Shown piece after piece: positions 52,619 through 61,676 of a stretch of 64,000 bases of DNA (position 1 is its first letter; each line of letters opens with the position of its first letter). The position numbers and the translations under genes were made by a program. This DNA comes from Bradyrhizobium cajani (lineage in GTDB: Bacteria > Pseudomonadota > Alphaproteobacteria > Rhizobiales > Xanthobacteraceae), in assembly GCF_009759665.1 (NCBI RefSeq), contig NZ_WQNE01000017.1:62001-126000 (forward strand). Reading direction: 5' to 3'. Under the pieces are notes generated by a model. It made no database searches and was not told where the DNA came from. It was given only the letters and a program-made list of their open reading frames with translations.

Positions 52619-53695
52619 TTGAGCGACGCTGCGCCCAGCCCCACATCATCAGCCGCCACGCTGCCGCAACTGACGGCGGCGCACATCACCTGTTCGCGGG
52701 GCATGGCGGGCTGGCTGCAAGCCAATCAGGTCAGCCTCGTCTTCACCTCCTATCAGACCGGTCGGCTCTATCTCGTGGGCGTCGACGATGGTGGAGGGCT
52801 TGCCATCCACGAGGTCGGCACCGGCCGCGCGATGGGGGTGTGGGCCGATCCCCAGCGCCTGGTGCTGGCGACCCCATTCCAGGTCTGGCGTTTCGAGAAC
52901 ATCCTCAGCTCCGACCAGACTGCCGGCGGCGCCGACCGCTATTATGTGCCGCGCGTCGCGCACACCACGGGCGAGCTCGACATTCACGATGTCAGCGTGC
53001 TCGGCGATGGCCGTATCGTATTCGTGAACACGCTCTATTCGTGCCTGTCGCTGTTGTCGCCGGTGCACGCCTTTCGCGTGTTCTGGAAGCCGCCTTTCAT
53101 CTCGAAACTGGCGGCCGAGGATCGCTGCCATCTCAACGGCCTTGCGGTCAGGGACGGCGAGGCGGCCTTCGTGACCGCGACCAGCCGCAGCGACGTGGTC
53201 AATGGCTGGCGGGCGCGGCGGGCCGAAGGCGGCATCGTGATCGACGTGGCGAGCGGCGCAGTCGTCACTGAAAAGCTTTCGATGCCGCATTCGCCGCGCT
53301 GGTACGGTGACCAGCTCTGGGTGTTGAACTCCGGCACCGGACAGCTCGGCACGGTCGATCTCGCGAACGGCAGCTTCGCGCCGCGCGCGTTCTGTCCGGG
53401 CTTCCTGCGCGGGCTGGCGTTCCACAACGGTCACGCCGTGGTCGGCCTGTCGCTGTCCCGCGACGGGTCGTTCTCGGGGCTGCCGCTCGACGACGAGATG
53501 AAGCGGCGTGACGCCGACGGCTGGTGCGGCCTCCAGGTCGTGAACCTCGCCTCCGGCGACATCGTGCAATGGATCCGCATCGAAGGCGCGGTGACGGAAC
53601 TTTACGATGTCGCGGTGCTGCCGGGCGTGCGTCGTCCGATGGCGGCTTCGTTCACCGATGCCGAGATCAACAACCCCTTGACCTTCGAGCAGTGA
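52619..53695 (+). CDS. TIGR03032-like beta-propeller protein of unknown function
   Basis: A 358-residue protein. I chose TTG at 52619 because AAGGACCTGAATCA precedes it; upstream TTG codons in frame exist at 52532. It starts LSDAAPSPTSSAATLPQLTAAHITCSRGMAGWLQANQVSLVFTSYQTGRLYLVG, matching the conserved TIGR03032 opening. Repeated beta motifs (YGDQLWVLNSGTGQLGTVDL, LAVRDGEAAFVTATSRSDV) suggest a beta-propeller. No signal peptide, so probably cytoplasmic. Function unknown. It is convergent with the HNH protein gene, 98 bp away. Confidence 0.75.
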   Translation: MSDAAPSPTSSAATLPQLTAAHITCSRGMAGWLQANQVSLVFTSYQTGRLYLVGVDDGGGLAIHEVGTGRAMGVWADPQRLVLATPFQVWRFENILSSDQTAGGADRYYVPRVAHTTGELDIHDVSVLGDGRIVFVNTLYSCLSLLSPVHAFRVFWKPPFISKLAAEDRCHLNGLAVRDGEAAFVTATSRSDVVNGWRARRAEGGIVIDVASGAVVTEKLSMPHSPRWYGDQLWVLNSGTGQLGTVDLANGSFAPRAFCPGFLRGLAFHNGHAVVGLSLSRDGSFSGLPLDDEMKRRDADGWCGLQVVNLASGDIVQWIRIEGAVTELYDVAVLPGVRRPMAASFTDAEINNPLTFEQ

Positions 53696-53793
53696 ATGGG
53701 TCGGGCATCGGCCCGCGATCTCTGCATTTTTGGGTGTCGCGTGCGCATCGGTGTTTGTCGGGGGCGCGTGTCGACTGAGGCCGGGCGTCGCCC

Positions 53794-54351
53794 CTACGGA
53801 TCCAGCTCCGTATCCCAGTAGAGATAGTCCAGCCAGCTGTCGTGCAGATAGTTCGGCGGGAACAGGCGCCCGTTGCGGTGGAGCTGGTGCACGGTCGGCG
53901 CGAACGCGGTCTGGCGCGGAAACATCTTGGCCTGCGCCGGGGTGAGATTGCCCTTGCGCAGGTTACAGGGCGAGCACGCCGCGACCACGTTCTCCCAGGT
54001 GGTCTGGCCGCCCTTGCTGCGCGGGATGATGTGATCGAAGGTGAGGTCTTCGGGCGAGCCGCAATACTGGCAGTTGAAGCGATCGCGCAGGAAGACGTTG
54101 AAACGGGTGAAGGCGGGATGGGTGGTCGGCTTGACGAAGGACTTGAGCGAGACGACGCTCGGCAATTGCATCTCGAGCGTGGGACTTCGAACCGCCTGAT
54201 CGTAATGCGCGACGATGTTGACGCGGTCGAGGAACACCGCCTTGATCGCGTCCTGCCACGACCACAACGACAGTGGGTAGTAACTCAGCGGCCGGAAGTC
54301 CGCATTCAGCACCAACACCGGCCAACTGCCTTGCGAGACATGTGCGTTCAA
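53794..54351 (-). CDS. HNH endonuclease domain protein (housekeeping type)
   Basis: A 185-residue protein. Start is TTG 54351 with GGGAGCG just upstream. The HNH core is CQYCG (residues about 95-99), DHIIPRSKGG (106-115) and CSPCNLRKG (127-135), which form the zinc-bound nuclease fold; residues 1-85 (SQGSWPVLVLNADFRPLSYYPLSLWSWQDAIKAV) are characteristic of a widespread alphaproteobacterial subgroup that is not linked to restriction or homing elements. Its role is unknown; it stands alone. Confidence 0.85.
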   Translation of the reverse strand: MNAHVSQGSWPVLVLNADFRPLSYYPLSLWSWQDAIKAVFLDRVNIVAHYDQAVRSPTLEMQLPSVVSLKSFVKPTTHPAFTRFNVFLRDRFNCQYCGSPEDLTFDHIIPRSKGGQTTWENVVAACSPCNLRKGNLTPAQAKMFPRQTAFAPTVHQLHRNGRLFPPNYLHDSWLDYLYWDTELDP

Positions 54352-54689
54352 GTAACGCTCCCGGCCTCCAATGTACGCTGCGAAGCAGCATGTACTGACA
54401 TACTACATGCAGCGTGACGGGATTGTGAAGCCCGCTGAGCGACTTATTCAGCTGCGAGCAATGCGGCGGCGGGGTGGCAAAGCGCGCAAAAAGGCCGCGA
54501 TTTGGGAGGGGGCCTCGGGCGGCCGGCGCGGAACCGCCTGTGCGATCAGGGCGCGGCGCGAGGTAGCCGGACGATGCTTCGATTCGTCGACGTTTGAACG
54601 GCGTCGCTCCACCGCCTCAGTCGGGCCGACCTTCGTCGGGACGATATTGGGCGATCGGCCGAGCTTCGCTGGCGCGTGGCGGCCTGCCG
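54352..54689. other. 338-bp intergenic region without supported gene
   Basis: Between the HNH gene and the NHL-repeat gene. It contains GCATGTA/TACATGC (54388-54410), an imperfect inverted repeat in the HNH promoter area. No convincing frame; a plus-strand open frame at 54371 lacks a ribosome site and has poor composition. Confidence 0.55.
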
Positions 54690-55667
54690 CTACTCCCGCA
54701 CCCGCTCCAGCTTCTGCAAGCAGCGCGTCGTGCGCACCGCGGCCGGCATGTCCTCGTCCGGAAAGCTGGTCTTCCAGTCGGTGACACCGACCTCGCCGAC
54801 ATAGATGTCGCCCTTCGAATCCAGCGCGATGCCGTGCGGCGCCAGAAACTTGCCGCTGGCGACGCCCGGGCCTTCCTCGCCACCGAGCCGGGCGATGCGC
54901 TTGCCCTTGGCGTCCACGATCGAAAGCCGCGGGCCGAGATTGGGCACCTTGCGGTTGACGGCCATGCCGGGGCCGAGCTCGCCGATGACGAAGGTCGGGC
55001 TCCTGCCGCCACCGCAGCAGCACAGCGCGCAAGGCCGGTGCAGATTGTTCCACTGCGTCTCATACTTGCCGTCACCATCGAACACCTGCACGCGGTGGTT
55101 CTCGCGGTCGGCAACGTAGACCCAGCCGTCGGCATCGGTGACAATATTGTGCACGATGTTGAACTGTCCGGGATCGGTGCCGGGCTCGCCCCAGCTCCTC
55201 ATCAGCTTGCCGTCGGGGGTGAATTTGTGCACCCGCGCGTTGCCATAGCCGTCGGAGACGTAGATCTCGCCCTTCGGCGACAGCGCGGTGTGGGTGCAGC
55301 GATGGAAGGGATCGCCGCTCATGAACGGGGACGGCTTCTCGGGGATGCCGATCGTCAGCAGCACCTTGCCTTCGGTGGTGCATTTGCGCACGGTGTGGTC
55401 GCCGTCGTCGGTGCAATAGAGGTTATCGTCGGCGTCGATGTGCAGACCGTGCGCGCGCGAGAACAGGCCTTCGCCCCAGCTCCGCAGGAAATTGCCCTCG
55501 CGGTCCAGCACCACCATCGGATGGGCGCCGCGGTTGAACACGTAGACGCGGTCGCGGCTGTCGACCGCGACGGAGGCGACGTCGGTGAGCTGGCAGCCGT
55601 CCGGCAGCTTTGCGAAGTTTTCGACGACGCGGTAGCGGTGCTCGCCGGTGCCGAGAATGGCTGGCAT
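54690..55667 (-). CDS. NHL-repeat beta-propeller protein with CALCCC cluster
   Basis: A 325-residue protein made of NHL repeats (SVAVDSRDRVYVFNRG, HGLHIDADDNLYCTDD, NIVTDADGWVYVADRENHRVQVF), a six-bladed propeller of the type annotated as peptidyl-alpha-hydroxyglycine alpha-amidating lyase-like. No signal peptide is evident. A cysteine cluster CALCCC in HRPCALCCCGGGRSPTF (about residue 210) is unusual; related proteins usually read RPCGLxID at this point. It is the promoter-distal gene of the minus-strand cluster, separated from the FMO gene by a dispersed repeat. Enzymatic activity is uncertain. Confidence 0.75.
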   Translation of the reverse strand: MPAILGTGEHRYRVVENFAKLPDGCQLTDVASVAVDSRDRVYVFNRGAHPMVVLDREGNFLRSWGEGLFSRAHGLHIDADDNLYCTDDGDHTVRKCTTEGKVLLTIGIPEKPSPFMSGDPFHRCTHTALSPKGEIYVSDGYGNARVHKFTPDGKLMRSWGEPGTDPGQFNIVHNIVTDADGWVYVADRENHRVQVFDGDGKYETQWNNLHRPCALCCCGGGRSPTFVIGELGPGMAVNRKVPNLGPRLSIVDAKGKRIARLGGEEGPGVASGKFLAPHGIALDSKGDIYVGEVGVTDWKTSFPDEDMPAAVRTTRCLQKLERVRE

Positions 55668-55684
55668 CGATGTTCTCTCCTCCT

Positions 55685-55788
55685 GTCATTCCGGGGCGCG
55701 CCGAAGTCGCGAGCCCGGAATCCATTAGGCAGCGCGTCCCGGAGTTTCCATGGATTCCGGGCTCGCGCTGCGCGCGCCCCGGAATGAC
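55685..55788. repeat. Dispersed inverted repeat, family 5 (GTCATTCCGGGGCGCG)
   Basis: Terminal arms GTCATTCCGGGGCGCG and CGCGCCCCGGAATGAC (55773-55788) are exact inverse complements. Inner arms CGAGCCCGGAATCCAT and ATGGATTCCGGGCTCG also pair. Sits between the FMO and NHL genes. Confidence 0.85.
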
Positions 55789-55796
55789 GACTGTGG

Positions 55797-57557
55797 TTAC
55801 AGTCGCCCCAAAATCCCTTCCTCGATCGCCTTGATCTGCAGCGCGAGATATTTCGAGTTGATGCGGCATTGCGCCAGGCTGCCGGCGATGAACCAGAGGC
55901 CCGGCTGCCGCGTCCGCGCATACATGTTGCGGAGCTCGAAGCCGTCGCCAAAGCCCCAGATCGGGCCGATGCGGTCGGCGACGGCATCGCCGAACAGCTT
56001 CCGCACCAGATAGCCTTGCGGCTTGTAGCCAGTGGAGAGCACGATGAGGTCGGCCGGGAGGAGCGTGCCGTCCTTCATCCGCGCGCCGGCGGCGACGAAC
56101 GCCTCGATGTCGTCGAACTGCCTGAGCTTGATTGCGCACTCGACGATCAGGTTGGAGCAACCGACGTTGAAATAATAGCCGCCACCGCGGGTGAGGTACT
56201 TGAACTGCCAGCCGGTGCCGGCCTCGCCGAAATCGAGCTTGAAGCCGACGCGGGCGAGGCCGTCGAGCAGCTCCTTGTCGAGTGCCTTCGACTGCTCCGT
56301 CAGCATCACATGCGTCTTCTTCGCAAGCGGCGTCGGCATCGAGGCGGCGATCAGATCGTTGTCCTCGAGCGTGCCCTCATTGTAGGTCGCGTAGGCGAGC
56401 TGGGCCGACGGTTCGATATTGGTGACGAGCGTCGGCGAGCGCTGCACCAGCGTCACCGCGGCGCCGCTGGAATGGAGATCCTGCGCGATGTCGTGGCCGC
56501 TATTGCCGGTGCCGATGACGATGGCGCGCTTGCCTGTCCAGCTCTCGCCGTCCTCATAGCGGCTGGAATGGACCAGCGTGCCCGTGAAATTGCCGAGGGT
56601 CGGAATATCCGGCACGTTGGCGATGCCGCTGACACCGGTCGCCATCACCACGTGGCGCGGATGCATTGTGCGCTTGCTGCCGTCGGCACTGCGCAGCGTC
56701 ACCGTCCACTGGCCGTTGGCCTCGTCATAGGTGCCGCCTTCGAACTCGGTGCCGGTCCAGAAGTTCAGCTCCATGGCATCGACGTAAGACTCGAACCAGT
56801 TGGCGAGCTTGTCCTTGGGGATATAGACCGGCCAGCTCGGCGGGAACGGCATGTAGGGCAGGTGATTGACCTGCACCTGGTTGTGCAGCGTCAGCGCATG
56901 GTAGCGCTTGCGCCAGTTGTCGCCGATGCGGGCTTCGCGATCGACAATCAGCGTGTCGACCTTCAGCTGCTTCAGCCGGGCCGCGATGGCGAGCCCGGCC
57001 TGGCCGCCACCGACGATCAATACGGCCGGATCGCGATCGGCATAGTCGCGCGAAGTGTTGCGCTGGTCGAGCCAGTTCGGCCCGCGAAAGTCGCGCGAAT
57101 AGGCCTGGCCGCGCGGGCGCGAGCTGCCGAGCTGTTCCTCGAACCCCTTGAGCTCGTCGAGGGCAGTGAGCAGCGTCCACGCTCTCGGCCGGTCGTCAGG
57201 GCCATCGGGAACAAGCCGGACAATGCCGCTGCCGCGACCCATTGCGGTCTCGAAATCAAAGATCGCTTCGATGGTGCTGGTGCCGGCGCGCGTCACCCAG
57301 CGTGGCGGCGCGCGGCCGGAGGCGATCTTGAAACTGATCGGCGCCGCCTTCGGTGCAAGCGCGGTCAGCTCCCGTGCGATCGCATCGCGGCCGGCGATCG
57401 TCTGCAGGTTCCAGCTCAGCGCCAGCACATCGCGCCAAAAACTGTCGGCGAGAAAGAGCCGGTCGAGCACGGTCGGATCGGACTTGCCCAGGACGCGCTC
57501 GAATTCGTCGAGCCAGGCCTGCGCGGCGACGGAAATATCCTTCGTCCTGTCCAGCAT
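55797..57557 (-). CDS. FMO-type flavin monooxygenase with N-terminal NTF2-like domain
   Basis: A 586-residue FAD/NADPH enzyme that inserts one oxygen atom into soft nucleophiles. FAD-binding motif VLIVGGGQAGLAI is at residues 179-191 and the second Rossmann motif IVIGTGNSGHDIAQ near residue 350. The FMO fingerprint FxGxxxHSxxY is intact (FTGTLVHSSRY). Residues about 10-135 precede the FAD domain and resemble a SnoaL/NTF2-like cone, so this is a fusion. Family members attack amines, sulfides or ketones; the absence of the longer Baeyer-Villiger FxGxxxHxxxW motif argues against BVMO. Member of a catabolic minus-strand cluster. Confidence 0.85.
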   Translation of the reverse strand: MLDRTKDISVAAQAWLDEFERVLGKSDPTVLDRLFLADSFWRDVLALSWNLQTIAGRDAIARELTALAPKAAPISFKIASGRAPPRWVTRAGTSTIEAIFDFETAMGRGSGIVRLVPDGPDDRPRAWTLLTALDELKGFEEQLGSSRPRGQAYSRDFRGPNWLDQRNTSRDYADRDPAVLIVGGGQAGLAIAARLKQLKVDTLIVDREARIGDNWRKRYHALTLHNQVQVNHLPYMPFPPSWPVYIPKDKLANWFESYVDAMELNFWTGTEFEGGTYDEANGQWTVTLRSADGSKRTMHPRHVVMATGVSGIANVPDIPTLGNFTGTLVHSSRYEDGESWTGKRAIVIGTGNSGHDIAQDLHSSGAAVTLVQRSPTLVTNIEPSAQLAYATYNEGTLEDNDLIAASMPTPLAKKTHVMLTEQSKALDKELLDGLARVGFKLDFGEAGTGWQFKYLTRGGGYYFNVGCSNLIVECAIKLRQFDDIEAFVAAGARMKDGTLLPADLIVLSTGYKPQGYLVRKLFGDAVADRIGPIWGFGDGFELRNMYARTRQPGLWFIAGSLAQCRINSKYLALQIKAIEEGILGRL

Positions 57558-57594
57558 GCGCGACCTCGTGGCCGTCTTCGCGGCGTTTCCTCGC

Positions 57595-57664
57595 GAGCAT
57601 GATCCGGACCCGAAGGGCCGCGTAAGCGAAAAGTGCGGAGCGGTTTTCCGAACCGATCATGCTC
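57595..57664. repeat. Dispersed palindromic repeat, family 1, complete copy
   Basis: A 70-bp element with 10-bp perfect terminal arms GAGCATGATC/GATCATGCTC. Its left 20 bases recur at 7047. Located between the FMO and the DUF2855 gene. Confidence 0.85.
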
Positions 57665-57712
57665 CAACCTGGAGATCGACGCTATACCGGTTCGGCAGGA
57701 GCCAAAAGCGCT

Positions 57713-58798
57713 TTACCCGAGCAGCGAGAGCATGTGGCCCTGCTCGGGCGGAATACGCCCCCTCAGCGTATCGAGATAGACGCGCTGCACAGCCTCCGGC
57801 CCGCGGCTCTCGACCACGGTCAGGCATCTCTCCAGCAGCGGTGCAAAGCCGGACCATGCTGCGCCGAGGCGCTGCTCGATACCGCCGGGACCCCACTCCT
57901 TGGCGCGCTTGCGGATCTGGTCGGGGGCGAAGAACCAGCGCGGCTTGGCGCCGGGGAGCGCGCCCTCATCGGGCTCGGTGGCACGATGCGTCAATCCGAC
58001 GCGTATCGAGCATTTCATCTGGTCGCCGAAATGCCGGTGCAGCCCGATGCGCAGCGCGCTGTTGCCGGCCATGTCGACGAACGCGGCCGGCATGTCCGGT
58101 GGCAGCGACGTCACGCGGTCATAGGTGACGACCTCGTCATAGCAGCCGAGTGAGGCGACGAAGCCGGCATTGCCGGCCGATGTCAGCCCGATCGTCTTGC
58201 GCCCCCGGCTGTGCAGGAGATGGGCGAGCCCGAACGCGGTCTTGCTCGACGCGCTCGAGAGGAGCACGGTGCCTGCGCCGAAATCCTCGTTCTCGGCCAG
58301 GAAATCGTCGACCAGGAAGGACAGCATGAACAGCGGACGCAGCAACGCCTGGTAATCGCCCTGTCGCCCGGCATAGGCGGGATCGCCGCTGACGCGCGCG
58401 TAGGCGTTGTACACCGGCGCCACGCCCTGCCGGTGTGCCGCGCCATCGCGCAGGCCGCGCTTGCTGACGTCGGTGGCCTCGATGACGAGATGCGTCGCCA
58501 TCGGAAAATAGCCGAACAGGCGTTCGCCCACGGCGACACCAGGATGCGTCGAGGCGATCACCTCGCCAAAACCCCATACCGGAATGTTGCCGAAGCCGTC
58601 CGGTGCGGGAAAGAGCTGCCAGTATTTCAGCGCGTCGCCCATCATTGCGTAGGTGATGTTATTGGCGGTGAAGGCGAAGCGGTCGACCTTCACGAGCAGC
58701 GCGTCCCTTGGCAGCGCATCGGCCGAAGGCAGCGTCGTTGCGATCGTCTTGCAGGTTTCGAGGTCGCTTCGCGCGACGATGAAGTCGGTGGCTGTCAT
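57713..58798 (-). CDS. DUF2855 family protein
   Basis: A 361-residue protein. It shares the overall layout of the zinc-free medium-chain-reductase-like DUF2855 family: the N-terminal FAFTANNITYAMMGDALKYWQLFPAP block, then FGEVIASTHPGVAVGERLFGYFPMA, and a nucleotide-binding-like segment VLLSSASSKTAFGLAHLLHSRGRKTIGLTS near residue 190. Most of the catalytic zinc ligands of classical ADHs are absent. Function unknown; association with acyl-CoA and monooxygenase genes suggests a role in a lipid or aromatic pathway. Confidence 0.8.
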   Translation of the reverse strand: MTATDFIVARSDLETCKTIATTLPSADALPRDALLVKVDRFAFTANNITYAMMGDALKYWQLFPAPDGFGNIPVWGFGEVIASTHPGVAVGERLFGYFPMATHLVIEATDVSKRGLRDGAAHRQGVAPVYNAYARVSGDPAYAGRQGDYQALLRPLFMLSFLVDDFLAENEDFGAGTVLLSSASSKTAFGLAHLLHSRGRKTIGLTSAGNAGFVASLGCYDEVVTYDRVTSLPPDMPAAFVDMAGNSALRIGLHRHFGDQMKCSIRVGLTHRATEPDEGALPGAKPRWFFAPDQIRKRAKEWGPGGIEQRLGAAWSGFAPLLERCLTVVESRGPEAVQRVYLDTLRGRIPPEQGHMLSLLG

Positions 58799-58891
58799 GA
58801 CATCGGCCCGGTATTTGTCCGTGGTCGCATGTTCTGGTTCAGGGACGAACGCTTTGCAACAGCAACATTGTTTGAAACGGCGTTCGCTTTC

Positions 58892-60424
58892 TCAAGTCTC
58901 AGACCCGGGGTGGAGCGGGCCGGCCCAGTAGGGATCCCGCAGCTTGCGCTTGAAGATCTTTCCGGTCGCTTCCCGCGGCAGCGCGTCGATGAATTCGATA
59001 TCCTTCGGCACCTTGAAGTTGGCGAGATGCTCGCGCAGGAAGGCCTGGACTGCGCTCGACGACAACGCAGTCCCGGGTTCGGGCTCGACATAGGCGCAGA
59101 GCCGCTCGCCATATTCCGGATCGGGAATGCCGAACACCGCGCAGTCGCGCACGCCGGACATGGTGATCAGCACCTTCTCGATCTCCGCGGGATAGATGTT
59201 GACGCCGCCCGATATCACCATGTCGCGCTTGCGGTCGCACAGGAAGAGGTAGCCGTCCTCGTCGAGATAGCCGACGTCGCCGACGCTGACGAGGCCGTCG
59301 CGGCCGGCCTCAGTGCGCGCCTCGGTCTTGCCGTGATAGTCGAAATCGGGGACCGCGGTCTGGCGCATGTAGATCTCGCCGACCTCGTTGACGGCGCACG
59401 GGGTGCCATCGGCGCGGAAGATCCTGACGATGCCGCCCTCGATGGCGCGGCCGACCGTGCCGGGCTTCTTCAGCGCTTCCTCGGCCGAATGCCAGACCGG
59501 AATGCCGGTCTCGGTCGAGCCGAAATATTCGTTGATGACCGGCCCCCACCATTCGATCATGGCGCGCTTGACCTCGACCGCGCAGGGCGCGGCGCCATGG
59601 ACGACGAAGCGCAACGACGACAGGTCGTAGCGCCGCCGCGCCGCCTCGGGCAGCCGCAGCAGGCGGACGAACATGGTCGGCACCATGTGGATGTGCGTGA
59701 CGCGGTGGCGCTCGATCAGCGCGAGCAGCTCCTCGGCGTCGAAGCGCGGCTGCAGGACGATGGTGCAGCCGCTGCGGAACGCCAGCATGCCGTAGGAATG
59801 CGGGGCCGAATGGTACATCGGCCCGTTGATCAGCACGACCTGGTCCTGCCGCGGGCTGATGCCATAGGCGATCGCCCCGACCCGCTCGGAGGCGGCGGCC
59901 TGCTCGGGCTGCATCGGCATGCGCCGGACGCCCTTGGGCATGCCCGTGGTTCCGGAGGTGTAGATCATCGCGGCGCTGCGCCGCGGCGGCTCCTGCGATT
60001 CGGGGTGGCTGTCGCGCCAGCGGTCCCAGTTGATCGATCCGGCGGGCGCCTGCGCCAGCTCCGGTGCGATCTCGAACGCCGACGCGATCTCCGGCGGCGT
60101 CTCGACGATCAGGAGGCGGATGTCATCCGGCAGCCCGGGACGGATTTGCGGCAACAGGTCGGCATGACAGACTAGGATCCTGGCGCCGCTGTCGGCCAGG
60201 ATGTAGCGGACCTCCTCCGCCTTGAGGTGCCAATTGATCGGCACGACCGGGCTGCCCAGCGCCGAGGACGCCGCGACCACCTCGAGCAGCGCGAAGTCGT
60301 TGCGCAGCATCATCGCGATCGGCGTGCCGTCGGCAGGGCCAAGCGTGCGAAATCCGCTCGCCGCCCGCCTGATGCGGGCCTGCATCTCGTCATAGCCGAT
60401 CCGGCGCTCACCACTGATGATCAT
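58892..60424 (-). CDS. Acyl-CoA ligase (AMP-dependent, medium/long-chain type)
   Basis: A 510-residue adenylating enzyme. I chose ATG 60424 (MIISGERRIGYDEM) because GAGGGCGTGAC precedes it; a TTG start at 60472 overlaps the upstream gene. The P-loop is MIYTSGTTGMPKGVRR (about residues 155-170); the adenine-binding and motif A5 region STETGIP, motif A8 VGYLDEDGYLFLCDRKRDMVISGGVNIYP and the catalytic Lys region TGKIFKRKLRD near the C-terminus are intact. It activates a carboxylic acid to its CoA ester in the cluster with a branched-chain-type binding protein and nitronate monooxygenase. Substrate unknown. Confidence 0.88.
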   Translation of the reverse strand: MIISGERRIGYDEMQARIRRAASGFRTLGPADGTPIAMMLRNDFALLEVVAASSALGSPVVPINWHLKAEEVRYILADSGARILVCHADLLPQIRPGLPDDIRLLIVETPPEIASAFEIAPELAQAPAGSINWDRWRDSHPESQEPPRRSAAMIYTSGTTGMPKGVRRMPMQPEQAAASERVGAIAYGISPRQDQVVLINGPMYHSAPHSYGMLAFRSGCTIVLQPRFDAEELLALIERHRVTHIHMVPTMFVRLLRLPEAARRRYDLSSLRFVVHGAAPCAVEVKRAMIEWWGPVINEYFGSTETGIPVWHSAEEALKKPGTVGRAIEGGIVRIFRADGTPCAVNEVGEIYMRQTAVPDFDYHGKTEARTEAGRDGLVSVGDVGYLDEDGYLFLCDRKRDMVISGGVNIYPAEIEKVLITMSGVRDCAVFGIPDPEYGERLCAYVEPEPGTALSSSAVQAFLREHLANFKVPKDIEFIDALPREATGKIFKRKLRDPYWAGPLHPGSET

Positions 60425-60458
60425 GTCACGCCCTCGGATCCCTTCGCACTCGTCTGGC

Positions 60459-61643
60459 CTAGCGGTCGTCAAGAACGTCGCCGAACTGGACCCAGCTCTT
60501 GCCGTTGAAGCGGCGCAACTGCAATTGCTGGAACGGCAGATAGTCCTCGGTGCCCGTCGACACCGCCATGCCGGGGAGCAGCAGCGGAAGCCTGACGTCC
60601 TTGAGCGAGGCCGCCTGCCGCATGATGTTGTCGCGGCTGAAATCGTCGTTGCAGGCCCGCAGCACGGTCATCAGCAGCGTGGCGTAGTGATAGCCGGCCG
60701 CGTAGTTCGAATTCGCGAGGTCGGCATTCGGCATGTATCGCTTCATGAAGGCGAAATACTCCTTCACGCCGGGATCGTCGGCCCATTGCGGGTCCATCGT
60801 GTCCTTCTGGTTGCTCGACGAGATCAGGCCGACCGCGTTGTCGAGCCCGGCCGGCTCCAGGAACGAGATCGAGGAGGCCGAGGTCGGCACGAAGAACAGC
60901 TCCGGCTTCCAGCCGATCTCGGCCACGCCCTTGATCATCTGGGAGGTGAATTTTCCCAGCACGACGCCGAACAGCACGTCGGCGCCGGACGATTTCAGCG
61001 TCGACAGCTGCGAGCTGATCGTCGGCGCGCTGGTCTCGTAGGTCGCTTCCGCGATGATCATGCTCGCGGCCCTGGTGCCGAGCGCGCGCTTGAACCCGGC
61101 GACATAGTCGCGGCCGAAATCGTCGTTCTGCGACAGGATGGCGATCTTCGCGTCGGGCTTGGCTTTGAGGATGTGCTTGGCATAGACCACGCCTTCGGAT
61201 TCGTAGGCGGCCATGCCCGGCATGGTCCACGGATATTTCGCCGGCTCGGCCCATTTGCTGGCGCCCGAGAGCACGAAGAGCTGCGGCACCTTCTTGGCGT
61301 TGAGGTAGCGCTGCACGGCGCTGTTGGTGGCGGTGCCGAGCGAGCCGAACATCATCAGCACCTCGTCCTGTTCGACCAGCTTGCGCGTGTGCTCGACCGT
61401 CTTCGGCGGCGAGTAGGCGTCGTCGAGCGTGATGAACTTCACCTTGCGGCCGCCGATCCCGCCCTCCGCATTGATCTTCTCGAAAAACGCCTCCTGGGTG
61501 CGGCCGATCGCGCCGAAGCCGGAGGCGGGGCCGCTATAGGGGAGGGTCTGGCCGATCCGGATCTCGTCGCTGCCTTCGGCATGGGCGCTGCCGCCGGCGA
61601 GCGCCAGCAACGACATGCCGATCAGTGCGGCTGCCAGCTTCAT
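60459..61643 (-). CDS. Branched-chain-type ABC substrate-binding protein
   Basis: A 394-residue periplasmic protein (Peripla_BP_6/LivK family). Signal peptide MKLAAALIGMSLLALAGGSAHA. The mature part starts IRIGQTLPYSGPASGFGAIGRTQEAFFEKINAEGGIGGRKVKF, the usual LivJ opening. Such proteins bind branched amino acids, ureas, aromatic acids or short-chain amides. No permease or ATPase genes are adjacent, so it likely uses a system elsewhere. It lies between the nitronate monooxygenase and acyl-CoA ligase genes with gaps of 33-34 bp. Confidence 0.87.
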   Translation of the reverse strand: MKLAAALIGMSLLALAGGSAHAEGSDEIRIGQTLPYSGPASGFGAIGRTQEAFFEKINAEGGIGGRKVKFITLDDAYSPPKTVEHTRKLVEQDEVLMMFGSLGTATNSAVQRYLNAKKVPQLFVLSGASKWAEPAKYPWTMPGMAAYESEGVVYAKHILKAKPDAKIAILSQNDDFGRDYVAGFKRALGTRAASMIIAEATYETSAPTISSQLSTLKSSGADVLFGVVLGKFTSQMIKGVAEIGWKPELFFVPTSASSISFLEPAGLDNAVGLISSSNQKDTMDPQWADDPGVKEYFAFMKRYMPNADLANSNYAAGYHYATLLMTVLRACNDDFSRDNIMRQAASLKDVRLPLLLPGMAVSTGTEDYLPFQQLQLRRFNGKSWVQFGDVLDDR

Positions 61644-61676
61644 GATGTCCTCCGTTTTCCTCGTCGGTTCGATACG

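Noticed and set aside
53794..54351. HNH gene as part of a mobile or restriction system
   Set aside because: No intron, phage terminase, methylase or repeat partner nearby; the N-terminal region belongs to a widespread chromosomal subgroup.
54371..54784. 137-residue plus-strand frame after the HNH gene
   Set aside because: It overlaps the end of the NHL gene, lacks a ribosome site and has Arg/Ala/Ser-rich shadow composition.
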